Shown here in pieces: positions 53,553-62,353 of a stretch of 64,000 nt of DNA. The first letter of the stretch is position 1. Each line of letters opens with the position of its first letter. Where the stretch lies: positions 620,001 to 684,000 of the forward strand of contig JBJKYB010000002.1 in NCBI GenBank assembly GCA_045561235.1, written 5' to 3'. The DNA comes from GCA-2705445 sp002705445. Lineage in GTDB: Bacteria > Pseudomonadota > Gammaproteobacteria > Poriferisulfidales > GCA-002705445. A program made the translations under genes and the position numbers. The notes under the pieces are model-generated. The model was not told the DNA's origin. It saw only the letters and a program-made list of their open reading frames with translations, and ran no database searches.

Positions 53553-54005
53553 ATGTTTAGGGGTATTAGTAACTTAAGTATAGATATTAAAGGTAGAGCT
53601 TCTATGCCTCAAAGGTATAGAAAAGATTTCTGCTCAAAGAATAAATACAAATTAGTCATTACTGCAGATAAAGATAAATGCCTACTTATTTATACACAAA
53701 GTAACTGGAATATTATAGAAAAGAAATTATCAAATCTCCCATCATATAATAAAGATGCAAGGTTTATTCAGAGACTTGTTATAGGACATGCTTCAGAATC
53801 AGAAATTGACTCTCAAGGAAGATTTTTAATACCGACTCCTTTAAGAGAATATGCCGGAATCCAAAAAAAAATAATTTTACTAGGACAAGGAAGTAAATTT
53901 GAGCTTTGGTCTGAAAGTATTTGGAATAAAAATATGAGGTCATGGCTAGAAAGTGAAAATATAGATGAAGTAAATAATAATGCTCTAACTGAACTAAAAT
54001 TATAG
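53553..54005 (+). CDS. mraZ: Transcriptional regulator MraZ
   Basis: AbrB-like DNA-binding repressor of its own dcw operon. It has 150 residues. Starts MFRGISNLSIDIKGRASMPQRYR, the first DXXXR motif (DIKGR), with the second in EIDSQGRFLIPTPLREYAG. ATG 53553 is the start because it gives the conserved MFRG terminus; an in-frame GTG at 53517 lies inside the operator. Heads mraZ-rsmH-ftsL-ftsI. Confidence 0.95.
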   Translation: MFRGISNLSIDIKGRASMPQRYRKDFCSKNKYKLVITADKDKCLLIYTQSNWNIIEKKLSNLPSYNKDARFIQRLVIGHASESEIDSQGRFLIPTPLREYAGIQKKIILLGQGSKFELWSESIWNKNMRSWLESENIDEVNNNALTELKL

Positions 54006-54013
54006 GAATGAAA

Positions 54014-54943
54014 ATGAATTTATTACATAGCCCAGTATTATTATATAGAGTTATTGAAGGCTTAAATATAATTCCTGACGGAACTTATGTTGATTGTACT
54101 TTTGGAAGGGGCGGTCATTCTATAAATATTCTAAAAAAAATAGGAAAAAACGGAAAGCTCATTGCTATTGATAAAGATAGAGAGGCAGAAACCTTCGCGC
54201 GCGAAAAATTTCAAAATGATAATAGGTTTTTCTTCGAAAAAGATAACTTTAGCAATATTGATTCAATTATAAAGAAATACAACGGAGAAAATAAAGTTAA
54301 TGGAATATTGCTTGATCTTGGTGTTTCGTCACCCCAACTTGATAATCCTTCTAGGGGCTTTAGTTTTAATAAAGAAGGACCAATAGATATGAGGATGGAT
54401 ACAGAAAATAAGATGACAGCATTACTATGGTTGAAAAAAGCTGATGTTGATGAAATAAGCAAAGTTTTAAAAAAATATGGTGAAGAGAAGTATGCATATA
54501 AAATTGCAATACAAATAAAAAACTCAATCGAAAATAACCAACTAAAAACCACATTGGATTTATCAAGAACTATCTATAATTGTTATCCGAAAAGTAAAAT
54601 AAGAAAAAAAAATCCAGCGACGAAAAGTTTTCAAGCAATTAGAATATTCATAAATAAAGAACTTCAAGAACTTGAGAAAATATTAGATGATTGCTTAGAT
54701 TTAATTGAAAAAGGTGGAAGAATCGTTGTTATAAGTTTTCATTCCCTGGAAGATAGAATAGTAAAAAACTTTATCAAAAAACATTCTCAAAGAAAGAATT
54801 TAATAAGTAAATTACCTATATTTAACATCAATGAAGATTTCATTTTAAAAAAAATAAAGGTGCCGCTAAAAGCCACCGAGGAAGAGATCAAAAATAATAT
54901 GCGGGCAAGAAGCGCAAGGATAAGGGTAGCTGAGAGAGTATGA
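54014..54943 (+). CDS. rsmH: 16S rRNA (cytosine1402-N4)-methyltransferase RsmH
   Basis: SAM-dependent N4-methylation of C1402. It has 309 residues: SPVLLYRVIEGL, SAM-binding YVDCTFGRGGHSINIL, LLDLGVSSPQLDNPSRGFSF, RIFINKELQELEKIL and ISFHSLEDRIVKNFI. ATG 54014 is preferred over ATG 54008 because AGGA (54004-54007) stands six bases before it but abuts 54008. Overlaps ftsL by 4 bases. Confidence 0.95.
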   Translation: MNLLHSPVLLYRVIEGLNIIPDGTYVDCTFGRGGHSINILKKIGKNGKLIAIDKDREAETFAREKFQNDNRFFFEKDNFSNIDSIIKKYNGENKVNGILLDLGVSSPQLDNPSRGFSFNKEGPIDMRMDTENKMTALLWLKKADVDEISKVLKKYGEEKYAYKIAIQIKNSIENNQLKTTLDLSRTIYNCYPKSKIRKKNPATKSFQAIRIFINKELQELEKILDDCLDLIEKGGRIVVISFHSLEDRIVKNFIKKHSQRKNLISKLPIFNINEDFILKKIKVPLKATEEEIKNNMRARSARIRVAERV

Positions 54944-55212
54944 GTAATATAAAAATATATATTATCTTATTTTTAATATTTGCAAATGTGGCTTTTTCAT
55001 TTGGAATAGTTTGGCTTGAGCATATAACCAGATCCCAGTTTAGATCTATACAGTTTCTATCAAACCAAAAGTATGATTTGGAAATAGAATTAAAAAAGTC
55101 ACGAGTGGGGAAAAGAAAATACGATTCTTTGAGTAAAATTGAAAAAGCTGCTCAAACGAAACTAAAAATGTTTACACCTAAAGAGAGGATTTTAGTAAAT
55201 ATTAATGATTAA
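54940..55212 (+). CDS. ftsL: Cell division protein FtsL
   Basis: Bitopic divisome protein bridging FtsB and FtsQ and activating FtsWI. It has 90 residues: one N-terminal membrane helix (IYIILFLIFANVAFSFGIVWL), then a periplasmic coiled coil (FRSIQFLSNQKYDLEIELKKSR) and the short C-terminal EKAAQTKLKMFTPKE. Identity rests on topology, size and position between rsmH and ftsI, as FtsL diverges fast. Overlaps ftsI by 8 bases. Confidence 0.88.
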   Translation: MSNIKIYIILFLIFANVAFSFGIVWLEHITRSQFRSIQFLSNQKYDLEIELKKSRVGKRKYDSLSKIEKAAQTKLKMFTPKERILVNIND

Positions 55213-56971
55213 TAACTATAAAAAATTTACAAGAATTAATACACTGATATTTTTTATTTTAATATCAATTCTAATTATTATTTTTCGAAGTTTTGATCTT
55301 CAGCATACAAAAAAAGAAAAGTACTCTAATTTAATAAGTCAGTTTGAGATAAAAGAGTATGTTATTAAGACTAGCAGAGGCTCAATTGTTGACAGAAATA
55401 ACGTTGTTTTAGCTGAGAGTATTCTTTTAGACAGCTTAATAGTTTCTAATACTAAAGATTTTCTCGAAGACGAAGAAGCAATTAAAAAATTATGCGCCCT
55501 ATTAAATAAAGATTTTCATAAATTATTGACTGAGGTTAAAAAAAGAAAAAATAAAAGTTTTACATATATCAATAGATATACAGAAGCAAGTGTTGCAAGT
55601 GAAATAAGAAAACTAAACCTAAAAGGAGTTAAATTTATCAAAGAGCCTAAAAGGTATTATCCAGAGGGTGAGTCAATGTCAAATTTAATTGGTCTTACAG
55701 ATTTTCATGATAATGGAGTGATGGGTTTAGAAAAAGCATATAATAAAATTTTATCAGGCACAGATGGTAGAAAAAAAATTATGAGAGATTTACATGGAAA
55801 GATAGTAAAGGAGATTGCAATTTTAAGAAAACCCATAGAAGGAAAAAATTTATCTTTAACGATAGATACAAGATTACAATATATTGCATATAGGGAGTTA
55901 AAAAAACAAATTAATCATGTTCAAGCAAAATCTGGCTCAATAGTAATAATGGATACTACAAACGGAGATATTTTAGCATCTGCTAGTTATCCATCTTATG
56001 ATCCAAATAATAGAAGAACATATAGTCCTGAGAAGGAAAGAAATAGAGTAATAATAGACTCTATAGAACCGGCTTCTACAATAAAACCTTTTGTTTTGGC
56101 AGCTGCATTACACTCAAAAAAAGTAAATTTAAATGATAATTTTGATACAAATCCTGGGTATAAGGTTTGGGGAAATAAGACTTATCAAGATATTAAAAAT
56201 TTTGGCGAACTTACTTCGGAGGGAATAATTATAAAATCCAGTAATATTGGAAGCATAATGATTCTTGAGAAAATTAACAAAAAAATATTTTACGACATGT
56301 TGGAACATGTTGGCATAGGTGAAAAAATTAATTTAAATTTTCCATCCGAAGTTGAAGGCTATTTATCACATCATAGTGAATGGAGAAAATCTGATATAAG
56401 ATCACTTGCACAAGGTTATAATTGTAAAGTAACTCCACTTCAGTTGGCTAAGGCTTATAGTGCTATTGCAAATGATGGGCTTGTTGTGAATCCAAAATTA
56501 ATTAAAAATAAAAAAACCCAAATTTTTGAAGATAAGAAATATGAAACAGAGTTTAAACAAATAAAAAATGTTATAAAAAAAGTTGTGCAACAGGGTAGTG
56601 CTAAAAAAGCAGCTATAAACGGTTACACGGTTGGAGGTAAAACTGGGACTGCAGAATTATATGTAGGCGGTAGTAAAAAAAATAAATATAGTGATAAAGA
56701 TCATATAGCATTATTTGCAGGTATAACTCCTTTATACGACCCTAAATTAGTAATAGTTGTTGTTATTGATCAACCTCAGAGTAAAAAATATTTTGGAGGT
56801 TATGTCGCTGCTCCAGTTTTTAAAAAAGTAGCGACTGACTCTTTAAGAATTTTAAAAATAAAACCAGATAATACTTTGAAATATCAAAACAAAGTTTCGC
56901 AAAAATTTAGAAATCAAAATGAATATTCTTTAAAAAACCTGGAGGTACATAATGTCTTTCGAACTAATTGA
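55205..56971 (+). CDS. ftsI: Penicillin-binding protein 3, septal transpeptidase FtsI
   Basis: Cross-links septal peptidoglycan with FtsW. It has 588 residues: membrane helix at about 12-28, pedestal beginning TSRGSIVDRNNVVLAES, transpeptidase with S291-T-I-K, SSNIGS (SxN) and K479-T-G. The extreme C terminus (about 25 residues after KPDN) is poorly conserved, and its last 20 bases overlap the ftsZ start, with the ftsZ ribosome-binding site GGAGG lying inside ftsI. This makes ftsI-ftsZ translation coupled. Confidence 0.95.
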   Translation: MINNYKKFTRINTLIFFILISILIIIFRSFDLQHTKKEKYSNLISQFEIKEYVIKTSRGSIVDRNNVVLAESILLDSLIVSNTKDFLEDEEAIKKLCALLNKDFHKLLTEVKKRKNKSFTYINRYTEASVASEIRKLNLKGVKFIKEPKRYYPEGESMSNLIGLTDFHDNGVMGLEKAYNKILSGTDGRKKIMRDLHGKIVKEIAILRKPIEGKNLSLTIDTRLQYIAYRELKKQINHVQAKSGSIVIMDTTNGDILASASYPSYDPNNRRTYSPEKERNRVIIDSIEPASTIKPFVLAAALHSKKVNLNDNFDTNPGYKVWGNKTYQDIKNFGELTSEGIIIKSSNIGSIMILEKINKKIFYDMLEHVGIGEKINLNFPSEVEGYLSHHSEWRKSDIRSLAQGYNCKVTPLQLAKAYSAIANDGLVVNPKLIKNKKTQIFEDKKYETEFKQIKNVIKKVVQQGSAKKAAINGYTVGGKTGTAELYVGGSKKNKYSDKDHIALFAGITPLYDPKLVIVVVIDQPQSKKYFGGYVAAPVFKKVATDSLRILKIKPDNTLKYQNKVSQKFRNQNEYSLKNLEVHNVFRTN

Positions 56972-58262
56972 TACAAAAGAGCAAAAAGCTGATATTAAAG
57001 TTGTTGGTGTTGGAGGTTGTGGAAATAATGCAATTGAATACATGATTACCAACAAAGTTACAGGTGTTGACTTTATATGTGTAAATACAGATGCTCAAGA
57101 TTTAAGAAACAATCCTGTTAGTGATAATAGAAAATGTAATATAGGTCATAATATTACAAGAGGACTAGGTGCTGGTGCAGATCCTGATATTGGAAGGCAG
57201 GCAGCAATTGAAGATAGAGACAAATTAAAGGAATCAATAGAAAATTGCGATATGTTGTTTATTACTGCTGGCATGGGAGGCGGAACGGGAACTGGAGCAT
57301 CTCCGGTGATCGCTGAATTGGCAAAAGAACTTGGAATATTAACAGTTGCAGTAGTAACAAAACCCTGGGAATACGAAAAGAAAAAGAGAATGTTTAATGC
57401 TGAAAGAGGTATTGAAGAATTAAGAAGTAAGGTTGATTCATTAATTGTAATTCCAAATGATAAACTTTGCACTGACGACGATATGCCTTTATCTGAAGCA
57501 AAAAATCAGTCCAATGCAGTGCTTGAGAGGGCTGTCGGCGGAATTGCAGAATTAATTACGAAGCCTGGCGAAATTAATCTAGATTTCGCTGATGTAAAAA
57601 GTGTTATGTCAAATGCTGGCTCCACAATGATGGGAAGCGGTATTGGAGAGGGTATAGATAGGGCAGAGGATGCAATTCAACAAGCAATTGCAAGCCCATT
57701 ATTAGAGGATGTTGATGTTAAAGATGCAAAAGGTTTGTTAATCAACATTACATCTAATGGGAGTTTAACTAACGGCGAATTTAAGGCTATAGGTGATCAT
57801 ATTGGGAGCTTAGTCGATGAGGAAGATGCTGACGTAATTGTAGGAACAACAATTGATGAACTGCTAGAAGATAAAATAAAAGTTACCGTTGTGGCAACTG
57901 GAATGAGAAATGCTCAAGTCGAAGAAAAAATACCTCAAAAAGTAGATATTGTTTTAGATAACGTAAGTAATAACTTAGATAAATCACTAGATAATTTTTC
58001 TGATGTCAATGATATTGAGAATTTAGATGCAATTACAAATGAAGCCGAAATAAATGTAGAAGAAAACATTTTTAATTACGATAAACAGGACGAGTACGAG
58101 TCTGATTTAAAAATTGAAAAAACTTTTGAAGAAATTAAAGAAACTAAAGAAGAAATAAACGTTAATAATGAAAATCAAATTAAGCACAAGAAAAATAGCA
58201 ATGGAGAGTTAGATTTAGATTTTTTAGATATTCCAGCTTTCTTGAGAAAACAAGCAGATTAA
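56952..58262 (+). CDS. ftsZ: Cell division GTPase FtsZ
   Basis: Tubulin homologue forming the Z-ring. It has 436 residues: GTP-binding VVGVGGCGNNAIEYM, FICVNTDAQDL, tubulin signature G109-G-G-T-G-T-G, NLDFADVKSVM (T7 loop) and the C-terminal domain ending near residue 320, then an acidic Asn/Glu-rich linker of about 100 residues and the canonical tail LDIPAFLRKQAD that binds FtsA and ZipA. The tail is intact, so this is a working FtsZ rather than a divergent paralogue. Position between ftsI and murE is abnormal: ftsZ normally ends the dcw cluster after ftsA. GGAGG at 56940-56944 precedes the ATG. Confidence 0.97.
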   Translation: MSFELIDTKEQKADIKVVGVGGCGNNAIEYMITNKVTGVDFICVNTDAQDLRNNPVSDNRKCNIGHNITRGLGAGADPDIGRQAAIEDRDKLKESIENCDMLFITAGMGGGTGTGASPVIAELAKELGILTVAVVTKPWEYEKKKRMFNAERGIEELRSKVDSLIVIPNDKLCTDDDMPLSEAKNQSNAVLERAVGGIAELITKPGEINLDFADVKSVMSNAGSTMMGSGIGEGIDRAEDAIQQAIASPLLEDVDVKDAKGLLINITSNGSLTNGEFKAIGDHIGSLVDEEDADVIVGTTIDELLEDKIKVTVVATGMRNAQVEEKIPQKVDIVLDNVSNNLDKSLDNFSDVNDIENLDAITNEAEINVEENIFNYDKQDEYESDLKIEKTFEEIKETKEEINVNNENQIKHKKNSNGELDLDFLDIPAFLRKQAD

Positions 58263-58275
58263 TAAGGAGATTATA

Positions 58276-58410
58276 ATGAAAAATATAATATACTATGGAA
58301 TAATTATTATTGGATTTACTTTACTGATCGGCTGCAATACAGTAGATGGTATTGGTAGAGATATTTCTGCTGCCGCTGAATGGGTAAGTGGTGCTGCCAA
58401 CGAAGAATAA
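58276..58410 (+). CDS. Entericidin-like small lipoprotein
   Basis: Forty-four-residue ORF with AAGGAG eight bases before its ATG. Signal helix IIYYGIIIIGFTLLIGC has a lipobox (LIGC, Cys20). The mature part NTVDGIGRDISAAAEWVSGA follows the entericidin pattern CNTVxGxGxDIxxxGxxI. Entericidins A and B of E. coli are a bacteriolytic lipoprotein and its antidote; many genomes carry single copies of unknown role. Its place 13 bases after ftsZ and 17 before murE, inside the dcw cluster, is unexpected. Confidence 0.82.
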   Translation: MKNIIYYGIIIIGFTLLIGCNTVDGIGRDISAAAEWVSGAANEE

Positions 58411-58427
58411 TAAAAATAGAAATTTTG

Positions 58428-59885
58428 ATGAAATTAAATGATCTTATTAATGATAAGAGATTATCAAAAAATAATATAAATATATTAGGATTAAGTGAAA
58501 ATAGTACGGAAATCAAAAGTAACTATATTTTTTTTCTCAAAAATACAAAAAACTTTAAAAGAAAATATATTAATGATGCAATTGATAACGGGGCTAAATT
58601 AATTATTTATGAAAAATCAAAAACTTTCAATTTAAAAAACCTTCAAAATAATTGCTTATTTTACGAAGTTAAAGATTTGACAAAATTTATGTCTAAAATT
58701 TCTATAAGATTTTTTAACATAAAAAAAAATTCCATTAAAATTTTTGGTGTTACAGGCACTAATGGTAAAAGCTCAGTGGTATCTTATATATCTCAGCTTT
58801 TAGAAAAAAATAATGAAAAGTGTGGAATTATTGGTACTTTAGGAACTGGTATCTACCCAGATGTAAGAGGCAATAACTTAACAACTCCAAATATAATTGA
58901 TACATGTAAAATTATAAATAATTATAATAAAAAAGGCGTATCAAATTTTGCTATGGAAGTTTCTTCTCACGGGTTGAGCCAAAATCGAGTATTTGGTTTA
59001 GATTTTAATACTGTAATTTTCACAAATTTAACTAGAGACCACTTAGATTACCATAAAAATATGAGAAATTATTTTAATACGAAACTCAAACTATTTAATG
59101 AGCACAATAATAAAAAAAAAGTAGTATCAATAGATAATTACTACGGTAAAAAAATTTTTAATATATATAAAAAAGATAAAAATATAAGAACTGTATCTTT
59201 ATATAATAGAAGTGCTACATTTTATGCTAGTAATATTACTTATTTAGAAAGTGGCATTAATTTTTGTATAAACTCTATATATGGGAAAAAAAATATTAGT
59301 ACGAAATTATATGGAAACTTTACTATTGAAAATATTTTATTAGCAATTGCAACTATTGCTAAAAATAAAAAAGAATATAATTTTTTTTCCGACAGAATTT
59401 CAAATTTGAAACCATTAGATGGACGTTTAAATAAATATTATAAGAAAAATTTTCCAATAGTTTTTGTTGATTTTGCCCATACCCCAGATGCTATTAAGAA
59501 AACATTAGTTTCAATAAAAAAACATTACCCCGAGAAAGACATTATTACCTTATTTGGCTGCGGTGGAGAAAGAAGTTCTGATAAAAGAAAAGTTATGGGT
59601 AGTATTGCAGATAAATATTCAAATGAAATTATTATTACAAATGATAACCCTAGAAACGAGAACCCTAATAAAATAGTAAACCAAATCGTTGAGGGAATTA
59701 ATAAAAATAGCAACTATCGAGTTATTTTTAACAGAAGTAGTGCTATTAAATATTGCATTACTAGTAAAAATAAAAATAAAATAGTATTAATTTTAGGCAA
59801 AGGACATGAGAAAAAACAAATCCAGAAAAATAAAGTAGTTTATTTTTCTGACAAGGAAGAGGTGCAAAGAGCATTTAAATTATGA
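58428..59885 (+). CDS. murE: UDP-MurNAc-tripeptide synthetase MurE
   Basis: Adds the third stem residue to UDP-MurNAc-L-Ala-D-Glu. It has 485 residues: P-loop FGVTGTNGKSSV, substrate region NNLTTPN, AMEVSSHGLSQNR with carbamylated-Lys downstream, and DNPRNENP. The DNPR motif marks meso-diaminopimelate specificity. Start set at ATG 58428 (MKLNDLIND); an in-frame upstream ATG at 58380 lies within the entericidin gene and adds 16 atypical residues. Overlaps murF by 4 bases. Confidence 0.94.
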   Translation: MKLNDLINDKRLSKNNINILGLSENSTEIKSNYIFFLKNTKNFKRKYINDAIDNGAKLIIYEKSKTFNLKNLQNNCLFYEVKDLTKFMSKISIRFFNIKKNSIKIFGVTGTNGKSSVVSYISQLLEKNNEKCGIIGTLGTGIYPDVRGNNLTTPNIIDTCKIINNYNKKGVSNFAMEVSSHGLSQNRVFGLDFNTVIFTNLTRDHLDYHKNMRNYFNTKLKLFNEHNNKKKVVSIDNYYGKKIFNIYKKDKNIRTVSLYNRSATFYASNITYLESGINFCINSIYGKKNISTKLYGNFTIENILLAIATIAKNKKEYNFFSDRISNLKPLDGRLNKYYKKNFPIVFVDFAHTPDAIKKTLVSIKKHYPEKDIITLFGCGGERSSDKRKVMGSIADKYSNEIIITNDNPRNENPNKIVNQIVEGINKNSNYRVIFNRSSAIKYCITSKNKNKIVLILGKGHEKKQIQKNKVVYFSDKEEVQRAFKL

Positions 59886-61261
59886 ATAAATATAAGTTAT
59901 CTGACATTGCAAAATCAATTAACGGTGAATTATATGGAAATGACATCACAGTTTCAAACTTTTCGATTGATTCTAGAACAATAAAAAAAGACGATGTATT
60001 TATCTGCATAATTGGAAAAAAATATGACGGTCATAACTTTATATCTGATTGTGCTGATAAAGCCTCATGTTTAGTAATATCAAAAGAAATTATAGATAAA
60101 AATTTAGATAAAAAACCATATATACTTGTAAATGATACTTTAAAAGCTCTTCATGATTTGAGTAGATTTGTTAGAAGTAGAAGTAAAGCAAAATTTATTG
60201 CAATTACAGGCTCTAATGGCAAGACAACAGTGAAAGAAATGATTGCACATATTCTTTCAGATCATAAAATTTGCTACACAAAAGGCAATTTTAATAATCA
60301 TATAGGTGTTCCTTTAACTCTTCTTTCCATGAAGCAAGATGAGGATTATGTAATTGTTGAAGTTGGGGCGAATAATTTGGGAGAAATTAGACCGTTAGCA
60401 AATATTATTAATCCTGATGTTGCTGCTGTTACAAACATTGGCTATGCCCATATAGAGGGATTTAAAAATCTAGATAATACTGCACAAGAGAAATATAGTA
60501 TATTTGATTATGTAAAAAAAGATGGGTTTTCTGTTATAAATGATCAAAAAGAATATAGAAAATTCATTAAAAAAGGTAACAAAGTTTTTTTTGGGTATAA
60601 AAATGACTTTTATTATAAATTTAAAAGAAAGTTAAAAAACTTTTTTTATAAGACAGAATTTTTTTATATTCAGAGAATTAATAAAAATTTATATCAGTTT
60701 AAAAAATCTTTTTCTAAAATAAAATTTAAGCTATCTATTAATGGTGAACATAATTATCAAAATGCTGCATGTGCAGCATCAATAGCATTATGTTTAGGTT
60801 TTAAATTAAAAGACATCATAAGTAAACTAGAGTCATTTAAGGGAGTTATATCGAGACTGAAATTATATAAATTAAGTAAAGACATTCATTTAATTGACGA
60901 TTGTTATAATGCAAATCCTAACTCATTTAAAGTTGCAATTGAATTTCTTTCAAGTCTTGATCAAAAAAAATTGGTTTTAATGGGTGATATGGTAGAGTTA
61001 GGAAGAGATACAGAATTTTTCCACTCAGAGATTGGCAAATATGCAAAGACTATGGGTATAAATGAATTTTTAAGTATTGGAAAATATAGTAAATTTGCCT
61101 CCAAAGCATTTGGGGATAATGGTCACCATTTTGATGACACTGAAAGTTTGAAAAGATATTTAAATGATACAATAAAATCTTCAACAAGAATTCTTATAAA
61201 AGGATCAAGATCAGCTAAATTAGAGGAATATGTTGATTTTTTGAAAGTGAGGAAATTTTAA
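59882..61261 (+). CDS. murF: UDP-MurNAc-pentapeptide synthetase MurF
   Basis: Adds D-Ala-D-Ala to UDP-MurNAc-tripeptide. It has 459 residues. MurF N domain (NFSIDSRTIKKDDVFICI), P-loop AITGSNGKTTVKEM, GNFNNHIGVPLTLL, EVGANNLGEI, TNIGYAHIEGF, and C domain with DDCYNANPNSFKVAIEFL. The starting ATG overlaps the murE stop. Confidence 0.95.
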   Translation: MNKYKLSDIAKSINGELYGNDITVSNFSIDSRTIKKDDVFICIIGKKYDGHNFISDCADKASCLVISKEIIDKNLDKKPYILVNDTLKALHDLSRFVRSRSKAKFIAITGSNGKTTVKEMIAHILSDHKICYTKGNFNNHIGVPLTLLSMKQDEDYVIVEVGANNLGEIRPLANIINPDVAAVTNIGYAHIEGFKNLDNTAQEKYSIFDYVKKDGFSVINDQKEYRKFIKKGNKVFFGYKNDFYYKFKRKLKNFFYKTEFFYIQRINKNLYQFKKSFSKIKFKLSINGEHNYQNAACAASIALCLGFKLKDIISKLESFKGVISRLKLYKLSKDIHLIDDCYNANPNSFKVAIEFLSSLDQKKLVLMGDMVELGRDTEFFHSEIGKYAKTMGINEFLSIGKYSKFASKAFGDNGHHFDDTESLKRYLNDTIKSSTRILIKGSRSAKLEEYVDFLKVRKF

Positions 61262-62341
61262 GTGTTTTTATATATTTTAGAGTATTTGAGTAGCATAAAT
61301 TCAAATTTCCAAGTATTTGAATATATCACATTAAGAGCAATTTTAAGTATCATTACCGCTTTAATGATATCTTTAATACTTGGTCCTTATATTATTAATC
61401 AATTTCATATAAACAATATGTCGGAAGTTATTAGAAAAGATGGACCAAGTTCACACATGAGTAAGTCTGGCACACCAACTATGGGTGGATTATTAATTTT
61501 ATCATCATTATTGATATCAACTATATTTTGGGCAAATCTTGAAAATAAATATATTTTATACCTAATCTTTACGACTATATCCTTTGCTCTTATAGGATTT
61601 TTAGACGATTATAAAAAATTAACTAAAAGTAAAAACGGAATGCCCGCAAGAAATAAAATAATGCTTCAGCTTATTGTTGCAGGAATAATTGCTTACACAA
61701 TGTTTGCTTTCATGGAAACAACTCAAGAACGACAATTAATTATTCCTTTTTTTAAAGATGTAATTATAGATCTTGGCATTTTTTTCATTCCTTTTGTAAT
61801 GTTAGTTATAATATCAACAAGTAATGCTGTAAATTTGACCGATGGTCTGGATGGTTTAGCAATTATGCCAGTAGTTTTAGTAAGTGGAGCTTTAGGTATA
61901 TTTGCATACTTAAGTGGAAATATAAATTTTTCCGAATATCTATTGATACCTTATATTAAAGATTCAGCTGAAATTACAATTTTTATCGGAGCGCTGGTAG
62001 GTTCTGGTTTAGGTTTTTTATGGTTTAATTCCTACCCTGCACAAGTATTTATGGGAGATGTTGGAGCATTATCCCTAGGAGCAGCTGTAGGATTAATTGC
62101 AATAATTGTTAGACAAGAAATTGTTCTTATAATCATGGGAGGAATATTTGTAATTGAAGCTCTATCTGTAATTATTCAGGTTCTTTCATTTAAATATAGA
62201 AAAAAAAGAGTCTTCTTAATGGCACCTTTCCACCATCATTTCGAGCAAAAAGGGTGGGCAGAGCCAAAAATTGTTGTAAGATTTTGGATTATTAGTTTTA
62301 TCCTTATTTTAATAGGATTAGCAACCTTAAAACTAAGATAA
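61262..62341 (+). CDS. mraY: Phospho-MurNAc-pentapeptide transferase MraY
   Basis: Inner-membrane enzyme making lipid I from UDP-MurNAc-pentapeptide and undecaprenyl phosphate. It has 359 residues and about ten helices. Marks are KSGTPTMGGLLIL, FALIGFLDDYKKL with the Asp pair, NLTDGLDGLA, FMGDVGALSLGA and the HHHFE-containing APFHHHFEQKGW. GTG start directly after the murF stop, with GAGGA in the 3' end of murF. Confidence 0.96.
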   Translation: MFLYILEYLSSINSNFQVFEYITLRAILSIITALMISLILGPYIINQFHINNMSEVIRKDGPSSHMSKSGTPTMGGLLILSSLLISTIFWANLENKYILYLIFTTISFALIGFLDDYKKLTKSKNGMPARNKIMLQLIVAGIIAYTMFAFMETTQERQLIIPFFKDVIIDLGIFFIPFVMLVIISTSNAVNLTDGLDGLAIMPVVLVSGALGIFAYLSGNINFSEYLLIPYIKDSAEITIFIGALVGSGLGFLWFNSYPAQVFMGDVGALSLGAAVGLIAIIVRQEIVLIIMGGIFVIEALSVIIQVLSFKYRKKRVFLMAPFHHHFEQKGWAEPKIVVRFWIISFILILIGLATLKLR

Positions 62342-62353
62342 AAATAAATTATA

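Noticed and set aside
56952..58262. FtsZ as a divergent FtsZ-like paralogue
   Set aside because: All GTPase motifs, the T7 loop and the canonical C-terminal tail are intact, so it should be a functional FtsZ.
58380..58427. N-terminal extension of MurE from ATG 58380
   Set aside because: It lies out of frame inside the entericidin-like gene and adds 16 residues unlike any MurE.
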